Shown here one piece after another: positions 1 through 11,276 of a stretch of 64,000 nucleotides of DNA (positions within the stretch are counted from its first letter, which is position 1; the number at the start of each line of letters is the position of its first letter). This DNA comes from Whalleya microplaca (lineage: Eukaryota; Ascomycota; Sordariomycetes; Xylariales; Xylariaceae). Under the pieces are notes generated by a model that was given only the letters and a program-made list of their open reading frames with translations, was not told where the DNA came from and searched no databases. The stretch covers positions 496,001 to 560,000 of the forward strand of contig MU385716.1 of the NCBI GenBank assembly GCA_022497155.1, given 5' to 3'. The translations under genes were made by a program, and so were the position numbers.

Positions 1-350
<350 letters not shown>

Positions 351-1506
351 AATACCCGTCTACCCTGCTGTTTTCGAGATATCTAGAGGGGACGGCTGTT
401 GGACCTGGGTGGAATCTGGTGTCTATGGAGTGTTTGCTTGAGAAACCTCTATTTGTGATTCTGCATTGATTTTTTCCCGAGTGGTACATGCACAGACTAA
501 GACTTTGGAGGGATCTCCTTTCCTACGGGCAAAAGGGCTAAAGAAGAGCTTCTTGGGAGGTCAATCGCAGAATGCTTGTCTTTTAGACTCTAATGCAAAT
601 CCGTCTGGACAATAAATCCGTACTTTATACTATTTCTTCATACAACTGTGGGACACATGAACGCGTACCAGTTTAGTAACATTACTCAGGATGATTCCTA
701 CCTGAGGTTCTTTTAATGCCATCATAACTGAAAACATAACCAGCCAAGAAAGCGCCCTGCCTGTCTTTTGAGAAGGTACTCGATTCCAGTACAACGTATC
801 ATGAGGTTACCCTATCATTATCGTAAGTATATAACATCTTTTTCATGTGATATACTTCCCCATTTTCGATTCATAGGCAACAATCTGGATTCTAGCTGTT
901 AGGATAGAGGAAACGGTTTTGCTATGTACCTGTTACTACGACGTAACATATATAGGTATGTCTTGGAATCGCCCACGTAACCCCCGAGCGTGCGTGCGGC
1001 TGTTTACCCGGCTTGGCCACGGCCCGGCAAATCCTTCCCAGACGGCGTGCCAGGCCGCCTCGGCTACGTACACACCATCCATTGCTGTCCGTTTCGTTTC
1101 ACGGTTTCTCGGTTAGGCGGTCTTGTGGTTCGGGGCGGTATCCGGGGTTCGCTTACTTTTCCCGTTCTGTCCGGTTTGGTGGTGATTGGCTCCTGCGATA
1201 ACACTCTAGAGTTATGAGCCTGTTATATTTGCTTTTGGTATCGGATGGGCAGGCATGATTTATCCAAGAGGGTATTCGTTGGCTCATGGAAGATGTGAGA
1301 GGCGCATATACACTTAGACTTACTTGATAGCATTAATTATATGGGTGGTAGATGCGGTACATGTAGCGTAGGATAGGACTAACTGTCCGTGATGACGTCC
1401 CTTCAATTCATTACTCGTTCCATACAGCAGATAATACAAGTAGGATACCGCCGTGTTACACCCATACATATGCGCCTAGTTACCTTGACTATCCTGTTCC
1501 TCCCGG
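351..1506. other. intergenic, no gene seen
   Basis: This gap separates the end of the 14-3-3 gene from the end of DPH4 on the other strand, so both genes converge here. Only short open frames are present (for example around 919-1217) and none has a recognisable motif. I see no RNA gene or repeat. Confidence 0.7.
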
Positions 1507-1751
1507 TCACCTCCCCGACCCCGCCGTCGCGGACCCGGACAGCGAGAACCCCCAATTGAAGCTCCAATTGACCTTAACACCGCCCGCCTCTCGCGCGCCA
1601 GCCACACCGCCCTCGTGGTCATGGTTGAGGCTCATCTGCTGCCTCGCGGTGACCGTAGCTTTCTCCCCATCCCCCTTTACCCCTGCCTCTCCTCCCCCTC
1701 TCACTGTTACCCCTCCCGCTCCCACCACTCCTCCCTGTTGCCGCTGCTCCT

Positions 1752-1791
<40 letters not shown>

Positions 1792-2475
1792 GAAAAGCAC
1801 CCTCACCCACAAACTACAATCGACGCACTCGACCATGAGCACGCCCTCGTCCTCGAACGCCCCCAGGTCGTCCTCGGTGAAGGCGTAACCCCGAGCGTTC
1901 CCGCACCGGCACGCCCGGAAGTACACGCCCGTGCGCTCGTCGAAGCCCGCGTCGTCCAGGTCCAGCGTCTCGACGCCCGCGTGCGCGGCGAACCGCTCGT
2001 CGTGGGGGTTGTGGTGGGAGGAGGGGTGGTGGCGCGTGCGCAGGTGCCGGTCGTAGGCTGCGCGTTGCGGGGGGGAGGAGAGGATGGCGTAGGCGTGCTG
2101 GATTTGGTCGATTGTGTAGTGGTGCGAGGGCCTTTGGGGCTTCGGGGGTGGTCTGGCTGTGGTGGTGGAGGGGGAGGTTGTGGATGTGGATGTGGAGGGA
2201 GAGGCTGTGGATGAGGATGAGGATGGGGATGAGGCCTTTTCTTCGGAGGACTTGCTGTTGTTGTTCTTCTTGTTGTTGTTGTTGTTGTTGTTGTTGTTTT
2301 GTGTGTGGGCGTGAGTCTTGTCCGGGTGGTGATGCAGCAGCGCCCGGCGGTAGGCCTGCTTCACGGCCTTCTGCTGCTGCGCGGGGCCGCCGACGCCCTC
2401 GAGGTGCTTGGGCGTCAGCGCGAGGATCTCGTAGAGCGTGGGCTCCGCCGAGGTCCTGGATGTCTGCGGTGCCAT
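1507..2475 (-). CDS. DPH4: Diphthamide biosynthesis protein 4 (J domain + CSL zinc finger)
   Basis: Dph4 is a cytosolic J-protein that works with Dph3-type electron donors in the first step of diphthamide synthesis on elongation factor 2. The single 322-aa exon starts with a J domain (LYEILAL near residue 14, then the HPD signature near 50). The C-terminal half holds the CSL zinc finger: ETLDLDDAGFDE, then CRCG, then CVDCSLWVRV, giving the CxC and CxxC ligand pairs. Two features are unusual. About 65 residues of Asn/Ser/Thr/Pro low complexity interrupt the J domain between HPD and the last helix (TIDQIQHAYAILSSP). A second low-complexity block (Ala run, then Asp run) follows the zinc finger. 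The protein is therefore much longer than the roughly 170-aa yeast form. The core motifs are intact, so I take the insertions as tolerated loops. Confidence 0.92.
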
Positions 2476-2988
2476 GGTTGATTGATTGGACTACATGTAT
2501 CAATCAATTGATATCTGGCGTAGGTGGTCTTTTCATTTGTTCTATTGCTACCTTGATGTTATGTTCTCATTACGTTGATGTAAGTCGAGTGGCGAACCCT
2601 CGTATGAAAACCGGTTTTGCGGGAAAGTAAGTCACTTACGCACGTGGTCACGTGACCGAACTGGGAAATAGTTGGAAGTTGGTGCGGATGCTAATTCTCC
2701 TGATTCACGAGAAGATACGATTGGAGATAGGGGTTTTTCGATTTGCTTTTTTCACTCACGGTTAGGGGCCTGCTATCTCTAATAGCTTGAGGCTACGAAA
2801 GACGCCTTCGCTCCTAGCATCTGTGATATGGCACTAGATACTGCAAACTTGGCCGAGACCTGGTTTGTGAAGATTGTGTTTTTGATATGTTGGTATATAG
2901 TCCAGATAAACTTGTACAGAGTGATACAAGCATTTTGTACAATGCAGCTCGCTGGCAAAGCAATGCAATGCGAACATGACCCAAATGT
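2476..2988. promoter_or_regulatory. DPH4 upstream region / mL59 downstream region
   Basis: This 513-bp stretch lies between the start of DPH4 and the stop of mL59, both on the minus strand. It should carry the DPH4 promoter and the mL59 3' UTR. No motif stands out beyond a CACGTG-containing stretch around 2641-2656 (cacgtggtcacgtgacc). This has two tandem CACGTG/TCACGTGA E-box-like sites, a class bound by bHLH factors in fungi; their role here is inferred. Confidence 0.4.
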
Positions 2989-3621
2989 TTATCGTGGATA
3001 TTTGTTCCACTTGCTCTTCCCCGTCTGTAACTCTCGTCAGTATCCAGGGGTCGTACTCTACATATAGAGTATGAAGACTTACTTTCCGCCATTCCCTGAC
3101 CAATCTCGGCATACCAAGCATAGCTTCTCTCCTCTTCTCCATCCTGTCCCGCCAGTCAGCACTCGGAGCATTAAGAGGGAATGAGCAGCCCTAAGCAAGA
3201 TCTGGCGAAGGGAGCCTGAGAGGGCGGCCACATACTTGGGAGCCAGCATTCTCTCGTGCCGATGACCCTTAACACGCTGTCCAACACCCGTACCCCGGAC
3301 CCGCAGACCGTGCTCGACTCTGGTCCGTATCCGCTCCTCGGTGCCCTTGGATGTGAACGGCAACAACTCCTCGACGCCATGCTCTCTCGCCAGCTTGACG
3401 AGCTCGGCCTGCCGCCTCAGCGAGAACTCGGGATCGTGCCATTTTCCCGTGACCGGGTGCTTGTGTGGGAGGAAGGGGTTCGGCGTGGCGCCGTCGGCGA
3501 TCGTGTTCGTCCTCGTCGAGGTGGGCAGGATCTGGTTCGGCGGGTACTTGGCGAAGAAGCGCGACAGGCGGGGGTGCAGCTGCTTCGCGAGCTCGACGAA
3601 TCTCATATTGACGGCAGCCAT
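2989..3621 (-). CDS. MRPL25: Mitochondrial large ribosomal subunit protein mL59 (Mrpl25)
   Basis: This is a structural protein of the mitochondrial 54S subunit. The rebuilt model has three exons on the minus strand: 3236-3621, 3083-3143 and 2989-3024. Together they give 160 aa, close to the 157 aa of yeast Mrpl25, with all phases closing. Family motifs are LSRFFAKYPP near the N-terminus, NPFLPHKHPVTGKWHDP, RRQAELVKLAREHGVEELLP, GTGVGQRVKGH, and in exon 2 EKRREAMLGMPRLVREW. The tiny last exon supplies TGKSKWNKYPR. I chose the ATG at 3621 (MAAVNMRFVELAKQL) because this matches where the family begins; an in-frame ATG at 3768 would add 49 low-complexity residues that are more likely 5' UTR. The gene is divergent from PRP28, with 463 bp between the starts. 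Confidence 0.93.
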
Positions 3622-4084
3622 CCTGGCCGTGGCGTACAATTGTTGTGACGATCGAATTGGGGGTAGAAAAAGCCGTCGAGCTGGTTGAGGTTGAGGTTGA
3701 GGTGGAGGTTGCAGAGCGCAAAGCTCCCCCCATTTTGGCTCTGGATGGGAACGGACAGGGGTCACCACGCTAAATCCTCCGATTGGATAGTGGGGCAGGC
3801 CTATCTAAAAGTACCTAGGTAGCTAATAAAAGGCTGCGGCGCCGACACGCCTATTGCCTCCCAAATACTGCCAACTACCTACAACATACACCAATGGGCC
3901 TGTATTTCCACTGTCTTCCAAGCGATAGACATATACAGTAATAGATTCCCTATTCTAAGCCATAACAGAGAAATCTACATACTAGCAGTGTCACGCCTTC
4001 GATCGGAACAGATCCGTCACACCCGCTCATCTTTGATTCGATTCACCACTCTCGATTCTCATCGACGAAAAGACACCTTGGATC
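3622..4084. promoter_or_regulatory. shared divergent promoter of mL59 and PRP28
   Basis: The 463 bp between two head-to-head starts must contain both promoters. A short G/T-rich purine repeat (ggttgaggttgaggttgaggtgg, about 3684-3706) lies just upstream of the mL59 start. I see no clear TATA box. Coordinate control is possible but is inferred from geometry only. Confidence 0.5.
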
Positions 4085-6355
4085 ATGGGGATACAACCGC
4101 GAGCCGGGTCGCATGCCAGCGAAGCGAATGGCGTAAACGGCACGAACGGCACGAACGGCCTTCCAAATGGCGTGAACAAACGGAAACAGCCTCTCGACAT
4201 CGAGGAGATCCTGCGCAAAAAGAAGGCTGCCGACGAAGCAGCCGCCAAACCTCGCTTCATCCCCAAGTCCCAGCGCCAGCGGCTGGATGAAGACAAGAAG
4301 AAAGAGGAAGAAGAGAAGCAGCGACGCAAGGCTTCAGAAGCACGGAATGGATCTAGTAGCAGATCTGTGAGCGTAGCCGAGCCCGACAGGCGGCATAATG
4401 GTCGCGATCGCGACCACGATCGAGGTCATAGACCCGTTGTTCCTACTGGGCCCAGGGCTATGCGCCAAGCGGGATACGACAGGCGCGACGCGAATGATCA
4501 CGATGATAGCTACGACAGAAATCCACGAAGCGACCCGCGAGACAACCAGCGGGGCGATCCGCGAGGGAAGCAGGGCAACAACAAGAAGGCCTCGGCCGGA
4601 GAGAAACGGCCGCCGCCAGAGGAAACAGAAGCTGCTTTGATCCGAGCGAGGTATATGGGACCAGAAATGAATCAGTCAACTTTCTCAGCGAAAAAGAAGC
4701 GTAGAAGGACGACGGAAAAGAAGTTTAACTTTGAGTGGGATGCCGAAGAGGATACAAGTCAAGATCACAACCCTATATATGCAGAGAGGGCCGAACCAAC
4801 TTTCTTCGGGAGAGGGCGGCTGGCTGGATTTGGCGATGATATGGCAGAGGAGAATGCCAAAAAATACGCCATGTCGCTAGCTGAGCGTGATCCCGTCAAC
4901 GGAGCGGCACGGGCCCAGGAACTACTTGAAATGGCGCGGCGAGCCAAGGAGAGGCAGAATCGCAATGCGCTGGGCAAACATTGGTCAGAGAAGAAGCTCG
5001 AGGAAATGCGGGAGCGAGACTGGCGTATTTTCAAGGAAGACTTTGGTATCGCCACGAAGGGCGGTCTTATTCCCAATCCCATGCGAAGTTGGCAGGAATC
5101 AGGTCTGCCCCGACGGCTGTTGGAGATAATATCCAGCGTTGGGTACGATGAGCCCACGCCAGTTCAACGGGCAGCTATTCCAGTCGCTTTACAAGCAAGA
5201 GATTTGATCGGTGTCGCCGTTACTGGTTCAGGAAAGACAGCGGCCTTCTTACTACCCCTATTGGTCTACATTTCAGATCTACCGCCGTTAAACGAGATCA
5301 CGAAGAATGATGGCCCCTATTCATTAATCATAGCCCCGACTCGTGAGTTGGTTCAGCAAATTGAGAGGGAGGCGAAGAAATTCGCAACACCGCTCGGCTT
5401 CACTGTGGTCAGTCTTGTCGGTGGTCACTCGCTCGAGGAACAGGCATTTGCCTTGAGGAATGGCGCCGAGATTATCGTTGCTACACCCGGTCGATTAGTC
5501 GACTGTATCGAGCGACGTCTGCTCGTCCTCTCACAGTGCTGTTACATCATCATGGATGAAGCTGATCGCATGATTGATATGGGTTTTGAAGAGCCAGTCA
5601 ATAAGATCTTGGACGCGCTGCCTGTCACCAACGAAAAGCCGGATACCGATGCAGCGGAGGATGCGCAGCTCATGAGCCGGCCCCTAGGCGGCAAGGACCG
5701 ATACCGCCAGACCATGATGTACACAGCCACGATGCCGACGGCGGTCGAGAAGATCGCGAAGAAGTACCTGCGGCGGCCCGCGACCGTGACTATCGGCAAC
5801 GTCGGCGAGGCGGTGGACACCGTGGAGCAGCGGGTGGAGCTGATACCGGGCGAGGACCGGCGCAAGAAGCGGCTGCAGGAGATCCTGTCGTCGGGCGACT
5901 TCGCGCCGCCGATCATCGTGTTCGTCAACATCAAGCGCAACTGCGACGCGGTGGCGCGCGAGATCAAGCACATGGGCTTCTCGGTGGTGACGCTGCACGG
6001 CAGCAAGACGCAGGAGCAGCGCGAGCAGGCGCTCGCCTCGGTGCGCAACGGCGCCACCGATGTCCTGGTCGCGACGGATCTGGCGGGTCGGGGTATCGAT
6101 GTTCCCGACGTCTCGCTCGTCATCAACTTCAACATGGCACCCAGCATCGAGAGCTACACGCACCGCATCGGCCGCACGGGGCGTGCGGGTAAGAGCGGTA
6201 TCGCGATTACGTTTTTGGGCAATGAGGACGCCGATGTCATGTACGACCTCCGCCAGATGCTGTCCAAGAGCTCGATCTCGCGGGTCCCGGAGGAGCTGCG
6301 CAGGCATGAGGCGGCGCAGTCGAAGCCGAATAAGGGACATAAGAAGATTGAGTAG
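4085..6355 (+). CDS. PRP28: Pre-mRNA-splicing ATP-dependent RNA helicase PRP28
   Basis: Prp28 is a DEAD-box ATPase of the U5 snRNP/tri-snRNP that displaces U1 from the 5' splice site so that U6 can pair. The single exon encodes 756 aa. The N-terminal 300 residues are charged and low in complexity (RS/RD-like, Lys/Glu-rich). They contain the family-typical segments DIEEILRKKKAA, KPRFIPKSQR and EKKFNFEWDAEEDTS. The helicase core follows: Q motif region GYDEPTPVQ, Walker A TGSGKT near 382, PTRELVQQI, DEAD near 491, TAT near 546 (in place of the usual SAT), and HRIGRTGRAGKSG near 692. Length and domain order match fungal Prp28. The start at 4085 is the first ATG in the open frame. The GC-rich last third (from about 5690) differs in composition from the first part but stays in frame and on motif. 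Confidence 0.95.
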   Translation: MGIQPRAGSHASEANGVNGTNGTNGLPNGVNKRKQPLDIEEILRKKKAADEAAAKPRFIPKSQRQRLDEDKKKEEEEKQRRKASEARNGSSSRSVSVAEPDRRHNGRDRDHDRGHRPVVPTGPRAMRQAGYDRRDANDHDDSYDRNPRSDPRDNQRGDPRGKQGNNKKASAGEKRPPPEETEAALIRARYMGPEMNQSTFSAKKKRRRTTEKKFNFEWDAEEDTSQDHNPIYAERAEPTFFGRGRLAGFGDDMAEENAKKYAMSLAERDPVNGAARAQELLEMARRAKERQNRNALGKHWSEKKLEEMRERDWRIFKEDFGIATKGGLIPNPMRSWQESGLPRRLLEIISSVGYDEPTPVQRAAIPVALQARDLIGVAVTGSGKTAAFLLPLLVYISDLPPLNEITKNDGPYSLIIAPTRELVQQIEREAKKFATPLGFTVVSLVGGHSLEEQAFALRNGAEIIVATPGRLVDCIERRLLVLSQCCYIIMDEADRMIDMGFEEPVNKILDALPVTNEKPDTDAAEDAQLMSRPLGGKDRYRQTMMYTATMPTAVEKIAKKYLRRPATVTIGNVGEAVDTVEQRVELIPGEDRRKKRLQEILSSGDFAPPIIVFVNIKRNCDAVAREIKHMGFSVVTLHGSKTQEQREQALASVRNGATDVLVATDLAGRGIDVPDVSLVINFNMAPSIESYTHRIGRTGRAGKSGIAITFLGNEDADVMYDLRQMLSKSSISRVPEELRRHEAAQSKPNKGHKKIE

Positions 6356-7395
6356 GTAGGTGGAACAAGACGGAGGGAGGGTAAGGTTTGTTTAAGGGGT
6401 GATGATGGATGGGAATAAGGGGCTCGTCGATGGGTATCTCTAGCACAGACCGGGTGCGGAATAGAGCTACGGGGGTTCGATGATGGTGTGTTAGTTACTC
6501 GAGCAGTATCGTGGAATTCTAGTGTATCATGAAGATGTGAATAGATATTCAACTTCTAATAGTATTACTCTATTATACTACAGTTAACTGCATACTGATC
6601 TACCTTACCCAAGTCAAGACATATAGGCGTCTGTCTCCTATCTTGACCATGAGATGTAGAAGGTGAACATGAATCTAATTCAACTGGGTATAATTTCTAA
6701 TATCTGATATCTATACATTAAGAAGTAGGTATTCCTGTCGGCATCCAACAGACATATAACTTGATAGCCACATATACGAGCCTCGGCATATTAAAGTTAC
6801 CTAACCTAGAGATTAGAAATGTACGCGTTCTACCAGGAGTCGCACAAAAGCACAGCTGACAGGGTCAGATTGCCATTGGATCTAGATGGTTGCTTCTGCC
6901 AGGGCTCCTGTTCTAGAATCGGAAGGCTGATTGATATGCTGAAACCCAGCCAATCACTCCTTACCTACATGATGCGAATGGTGCATAAGTACCGAGGTAC
7001 ATGTATGTATAGTCGATAATACCATACAACAATACAACATATCACACCGCCTACCCTCTGCAGCAACGATATCCAAAAATTCTAACTGCAGAAAATGGAG
7101 TACCTTGAGGGTTCCGAACCTCGCACACACAAGACAGAGCCGGATAGAGACCCGAAGACAGACTTTCATAACCTTGGAAAGTACAGGCGAAGCAATTGAT
7201 TTGTACTTGTATAGGCCATGAACGAATAGGAATATCCCCCCCCCTGCTGCCCCTCTCTATTTTACCCCTCCATTGTACAGTATACCTTAGGGGATTACCG
7301 CATTTGTACAGTTTGTACAGTTTGTACAGTTTAAGTTTATTTAGCTTCAGGCATACCTGTAATATATATCACATCCTTTTTTCTCTTCTTTGCAC
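6356..7395. other. intergenic between PRP28 and the aminopeptidase
   Basis: Only short open frames lie here and none has a known motif. The right part (about 7230-7395) is pyrimidine-rich and includes a short 9-bp tandem repeat. It should form the aminopeptidase promoter and 5' leader. Confidence 0.6.
7303..7329. repeat. three tandem copies of TTTGTACAG
   Basis: Three perfect 9-bp units follow one another at 7303-7311, 7312-7320 and 7321-7329. A partial copy (ttgtacag) lies about 30 bp upstream. They sit 70-90 bp before the ATG of the possible long aminopeptidase isoform, so they could be promoter elements or just a small slippage repeat. Confidence 0.85.
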
Positions 7396-7547
7396 ATGTT
7401 GTCTCGTGCCGCTTCCCGTGTCGAGTTCATTCCTCGAGTCGCAACTGGTGTTCTCTTCCGATTAAGACCACAACCACGCCCCATAAGGACCTCTTCCTCC
7501 GTCTTCTCGGGAAGAAGCCTCGCACCATATTCGCTATCACATCACGG
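7396..7547 (+). other. possible alternative first exon with mitochondrial presequence (aminopeptidase long form)
   Basis: The ATG at 7396 opens a frame beginning MLSRAASRVEFIPRV, rich in Arg, Ser and hydrophobic residues and lacking acids apart from one Glu. This looks like a mitochondrial targeting sequence. It is out of frame with the main aminopeptidase exon. Splicing from a GTATTG donor at 7548 to the CCCCAG ending at 7632 (an 85-nt intron with a possible CTAAT branch) would restore frame and run without stops into the main exon. The donor is weak, so this is a proposal. Confidence 0.4.
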
Positions 7548-7756
7548 GTATTGTTGGCCCCCAATTGACCGACCTTCCAACTCGGGCTCACCAGACTAAT
7601 GAGGAAGTTAGGCTCAATACAAGACTCCCCAGTAATAACTCCTCCTCACTCACTTCCACTCCGCGGATCTCTCAGTTAGAGAAGACTAAGACTACTACTA
7701 CTGCTACTACTCTTTCGAGGCCGCCTGTTCGACACTGCTCGTACCGGAGACACAAC

Positions 7757-10552
7757 ATGTGCAAGCTCGCCGGAGACGTCGAGCACTTCGGGGGAGCTTC
7801 CCCAGATCCCACCCAGGGTCGTGAGCTTCTCCCAACCAATGTCATCCCCAGACACTATGATGTGACTCTGGAGCCCGATTTCGAGAAGTTCACCTTCGAC
7901 GGAAAGGTTCTCATTGACTTCGATGTACAAGAGGAGACCAAGTCTATCTCCCTCCACACCGTCGAGATCGACATCCACAGTGTCCATATCAAGTCCGGAG
8001 ACAGCATCATTACGTCCTCTTCTGCCATCTCATACGATGACTCGACCCAAGTCTCAAACATTGAGCTCAAGGATGCCGTTCCCAAGGGCAAGACGCAGCT
8101 TGAGATCAAGTTCACGGGCCAGCTCAACGACCAGATGGCTGGCTTCTATCGTTCCACGTACAAGAAGCCTGACGGCTCCGAGGGTGTCCTGGCAACAACC
8201 CAGATGGAAGCCAACGACTGTCGACGGGCATTCCCGTGTTTCGATGAGCCTATGCACAAAGCAGAGTTCACTATCACCCTCATTGCGGACAAGCACCTGA
8301 CCTGTTTGAGCAACATGGACGTGGCGTCCGAGTCGGAAGTCGTCTCAGAGAAGAGCGGATCGACCAAGAAGGCCGTCATGTTCAACAAAACTCCCTTGAT
8401 GTCTACTTATCTAGTTGCGTTCATCATTGGTGAGCTCAACTATATCGAGACCAACAACTTCCGGGTACCCATTCGAGTCTACTCACCTGCCAGCTCAGAG
8501 ATCGAGCATGGCCGCTTTTCGCTCGAGCTCGCTGCGCGGACTCTGGAGTACTACGAAAAGGTCTTTGGAGCCGAGTTTCCGTTGCCCAAGATGGATATGG
8601 TTGCCATTCCCGATTTCGCCGCAGGCGCCATGGAAAACTGGGGTCTGATCACCTACCGTGTCGTTGATCTTATGCTAGACGAAAAGGCCAGTGGTGCCGC
8701 TATGAAGGAACGTGTAGCTGAGGTTGTACAGCACGAATTGGCCCATCAATGGTTCGGAAACCTTGTGACCATGGACTGGTGGGAGGGTCTATGGTTAAAC
8801 GAAGGATTCGCAACCCTCATGAGCTGGCAGAGTAAGTCTTCCTAACCGATTTCACCTTGCGAGAATAACTGATTGCTAATGGTGGTATTCTGCAGGCTGC
8901 AACCATTTCTATCCTGAATGGAAAGTTTGGGAGAGTTACGTCACCGATAATCTTCAGAGTGCTCTTGGTCTTGACTCGCTGAGAAGCAGTCATCCTATTG
9001 AAGTACCCGTCAAGCGCGCTATCGAGGTAGACCAGATATTCGATGCCATCTCATATTCCAAGGGGTCATGCGTCCTTCGTATGATTTCGACTTACCTCGG
9101 TGAGGAGACCTTCTTGAAAGGTGTCAGAATATACATCAAGAAGCACGCCTACGGCAATACGCAAACAGGAGACTTGTGGGAAGCCCTCGAGGAGGCCAGT
9201 GGAAAGCCGGTTAGGGACATCATGTCTACCTGGACCAAGAATGTTGGCTTCCCTGTGGTTCAGGTCACCGAAAACGAGAAGGACAACTCGATCCGCGTCA
9301 AGCAAAACCGGTTCCTGAGAACTGGTGATACCAAACCCGAAGAAGATCAGGTCATTTACCCTGTTTTCCTGGGTCTGCGAACAAAAGATGGCATAGATGA
9401 GTCCCTGACTTTGTCCAAGAGGGAGGATGAGTTCAAACTCAAGGATCTGGACTTCTTCAAGCTGAACGCAAACCACACCAGCATCTACAGAACCTCCTAC
9501 TCCCCGGAGCGCCTCACGAAGCTAGGCAAATCTGCCAAGGACGGCCTATTGAGTGTTGAGGACCGTGCTGGTATGATCGCCGATGCCGGTGCTCTTGCCG
9601 TGTCGGGCTATCAGAAAACTTCCGGGGTCTTGAATTTATTGAAAGGCTTCGATACTGAAGAGTCGTTCGTGGTGTGGAGCGAGATCATCGCCAGAGTCGC
9701 GACCGTTCAATCCGCGTGGGTATTTGAGGACCAGGCCGTTAAGGATGGTCTAGAGGCCTTCGTCAAGGAGCTTGTCAGTGAGAGGGCTCACAAGCTAGGC
9801 TGGACCTTCTCAGACAAGGATGGCCACGTTGAGCAACAGTTCAAGGCCATGCTGTTCGGCGCCGCTGGGATGGCTGGTGACGAGAAGATTGTTAAGGCCG
9901 CCCAGGAGATGTTCAAGAAGTACATGGCCGGTGACAAGTCGGCCGTCCACCCGAACATCCGCGGTAGTGTTTTCAGCATCTCCCTGAAGTACGGTGGAAA
10001 GGAAGAGGTAAGCTCCAGCTATATTTCGGACAAAGTGTCGCAAGCCTGACTGACTAATCCGATTCCCAGTACGACGCCGTCGTCAACTTCTTCCGCACGT
10101 CGACGAGCAGCGACGAGCGCAACACGGCGTTGCGGTGCATGGGGCGGGCCAAGGACCCGGCGCTGATCCAGCAGACGCTGGGGTTCGTGCTCAGCGGCGA
10201 GGTCAAGAGCCAGGACCTGTACCTCCCCGCGAGCGGCCTGCGCAGCCACGCCGAGGGCATCGAGGCGCTGTTCGCCTGGCTCACAGACAAGTGGCCCGAG
10301 ATCACCAAGCGGCTGAGCGGTTCCCCGCCCATCCTCGGCTCCATGGTCACCATGTGCACGAGCAGCTTCACCAAGCCCGAGCAGCTGGACAGGGTGAACG
10401 CGTTCTTCAAGGATGTGGAGACTAAGACGTTCGCGCAGCCGCTCGCCCAGAGCCTCGATGCTGTGCGCAGCAAGGTCGCGTGGTTGGGGCGCGATCGCGA
10501 GGATATTGTTGCGTGGGTTAGGGAGAACGGGTATAAGAAGGCTAGTTTGTGA
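7757..10552 (+). CDS. APE2: M1-family zinc aminopeptidase (Ape2/Aap1 type)
   Basis: This zinc metallopeptidase removes N-terminal residues (Ala/Arg/Leu preference in the family) from peptides in the cytosol. Exons 7757-8831, 8896-10007 and 10070-10552 give 889 aa in phase. N-terminal beta domain: LPTNVIPRHYDVTLEPDF. Exopeptidase motif GAMENWG is near residue 290. The zinc site HELAHQWFGN near 325 is followed 18 residues later by the third ligand Glu in LNEGFAT; the first intron (64 nt) falls just after, at LMSWQS. The ERAP1-like C-terminal helical domain fills the rest and ends WVRENGYKKASL. I chose the ATG at 7757 (MCKLAGDVEHFG) as the cytosolic start. The frame stays open upstream without an ATG back to a stop at 7484, and a spliced upstream exon could give a mitochondrial isoform, as known for some fungal relatives. 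Confidence 0.93.
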
Positions 10553-11276
10553 GTGAGTGAGCTCTAAGTGAGTACCTAAGTGAGTGAGTGAATATGTGCG
10601 AGTTCAAGGGCGGCGTGTGTGGGTGTGGGTATGTAGCAGAACGGTATAGAGGATACTTTTGCCAGGTATATATATATATATATACATAGAGAGTCAAGGG
10701 AGTTCTCATGTTCTGTACGGATACCCTTAGATGACGCGAGAGATAGGGGGAAAAATAAAAGTAAAAGAAAAGAAAGGTAGTTGGGGACTAAAATAGAATT
10801 AGCTTCTGATTATGCTTCATGCTTTCTGAGGACTTCTACGTGCTGTGCTCTTTTTTTTTTTTTTTTTTTCGTGTGGTTGTTTTTGTTTTGCGTCCTTTTG
10901 AAAGTAGTTCTAGCAAATCCAAAGTGTTCCTAGGCTAGAAGATGGTACGGCATTATGGTATGGTTCCCGGTGGTCTAGCATGCCTGATATCGTTGGTTGT
11001 CAAGTACTCCAACGCCTCTTCACACTCTCAAGAGATCCCTATTATGATAGCAAGGGGGGTACTGAACGTCCATAAAGTCAATAGTTACGAATTAGACACC
11101 GTTGATATCCGCATACCCTCCGAAGTATTGGCACCCTCACCCCAGTAATTTCTCCTCGCCTCACCTTTGCCGACTTCCTCTCATTAGCCACCATCTTCAC
11201 AAGTGCGTAGTTTTCCAAGTGCTCTCTCCAAGATGCTCTCTCCAAGAGCGTACATTGGACTCAGCTGTGATCTCAA
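10553..11276. other. intergenic between two convergent genes, with TA and T runs
   Basis: This is 3' flanking sequence of the aminopeptidase (+) and the secreted protein gene (-). It holds GAGTGAGT-type repeats just after the stop, a TA microsatellite near 10667-10684 and a 19-base T run. A small open frame at 10942-11148 has no recognisable motif. Confidence 0.6.
10851..10869. repeat. T19 homopolymer
   Basis: Nineteen consecutive T residues lie in the aminopeptidase 3' flank. Length in the real genome is uncertain because homopolymers are error-prone. Confidence 0.9.

Noticed and set aside
2112..2630. Cys-run plus-strand frame with Cys repeats opposite DPH4
   Set aside because: The Cys run is the complement of the DPH4 Asn/Gln trinucleotide tract, not a real cysteine-rich protein.
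3622..3768. N-terminal extension of mL59 from the ATG at 3768
   Set aside because: The added residues are low complexity and lie before the point where the family's conserved sequence begins; more likely leader.
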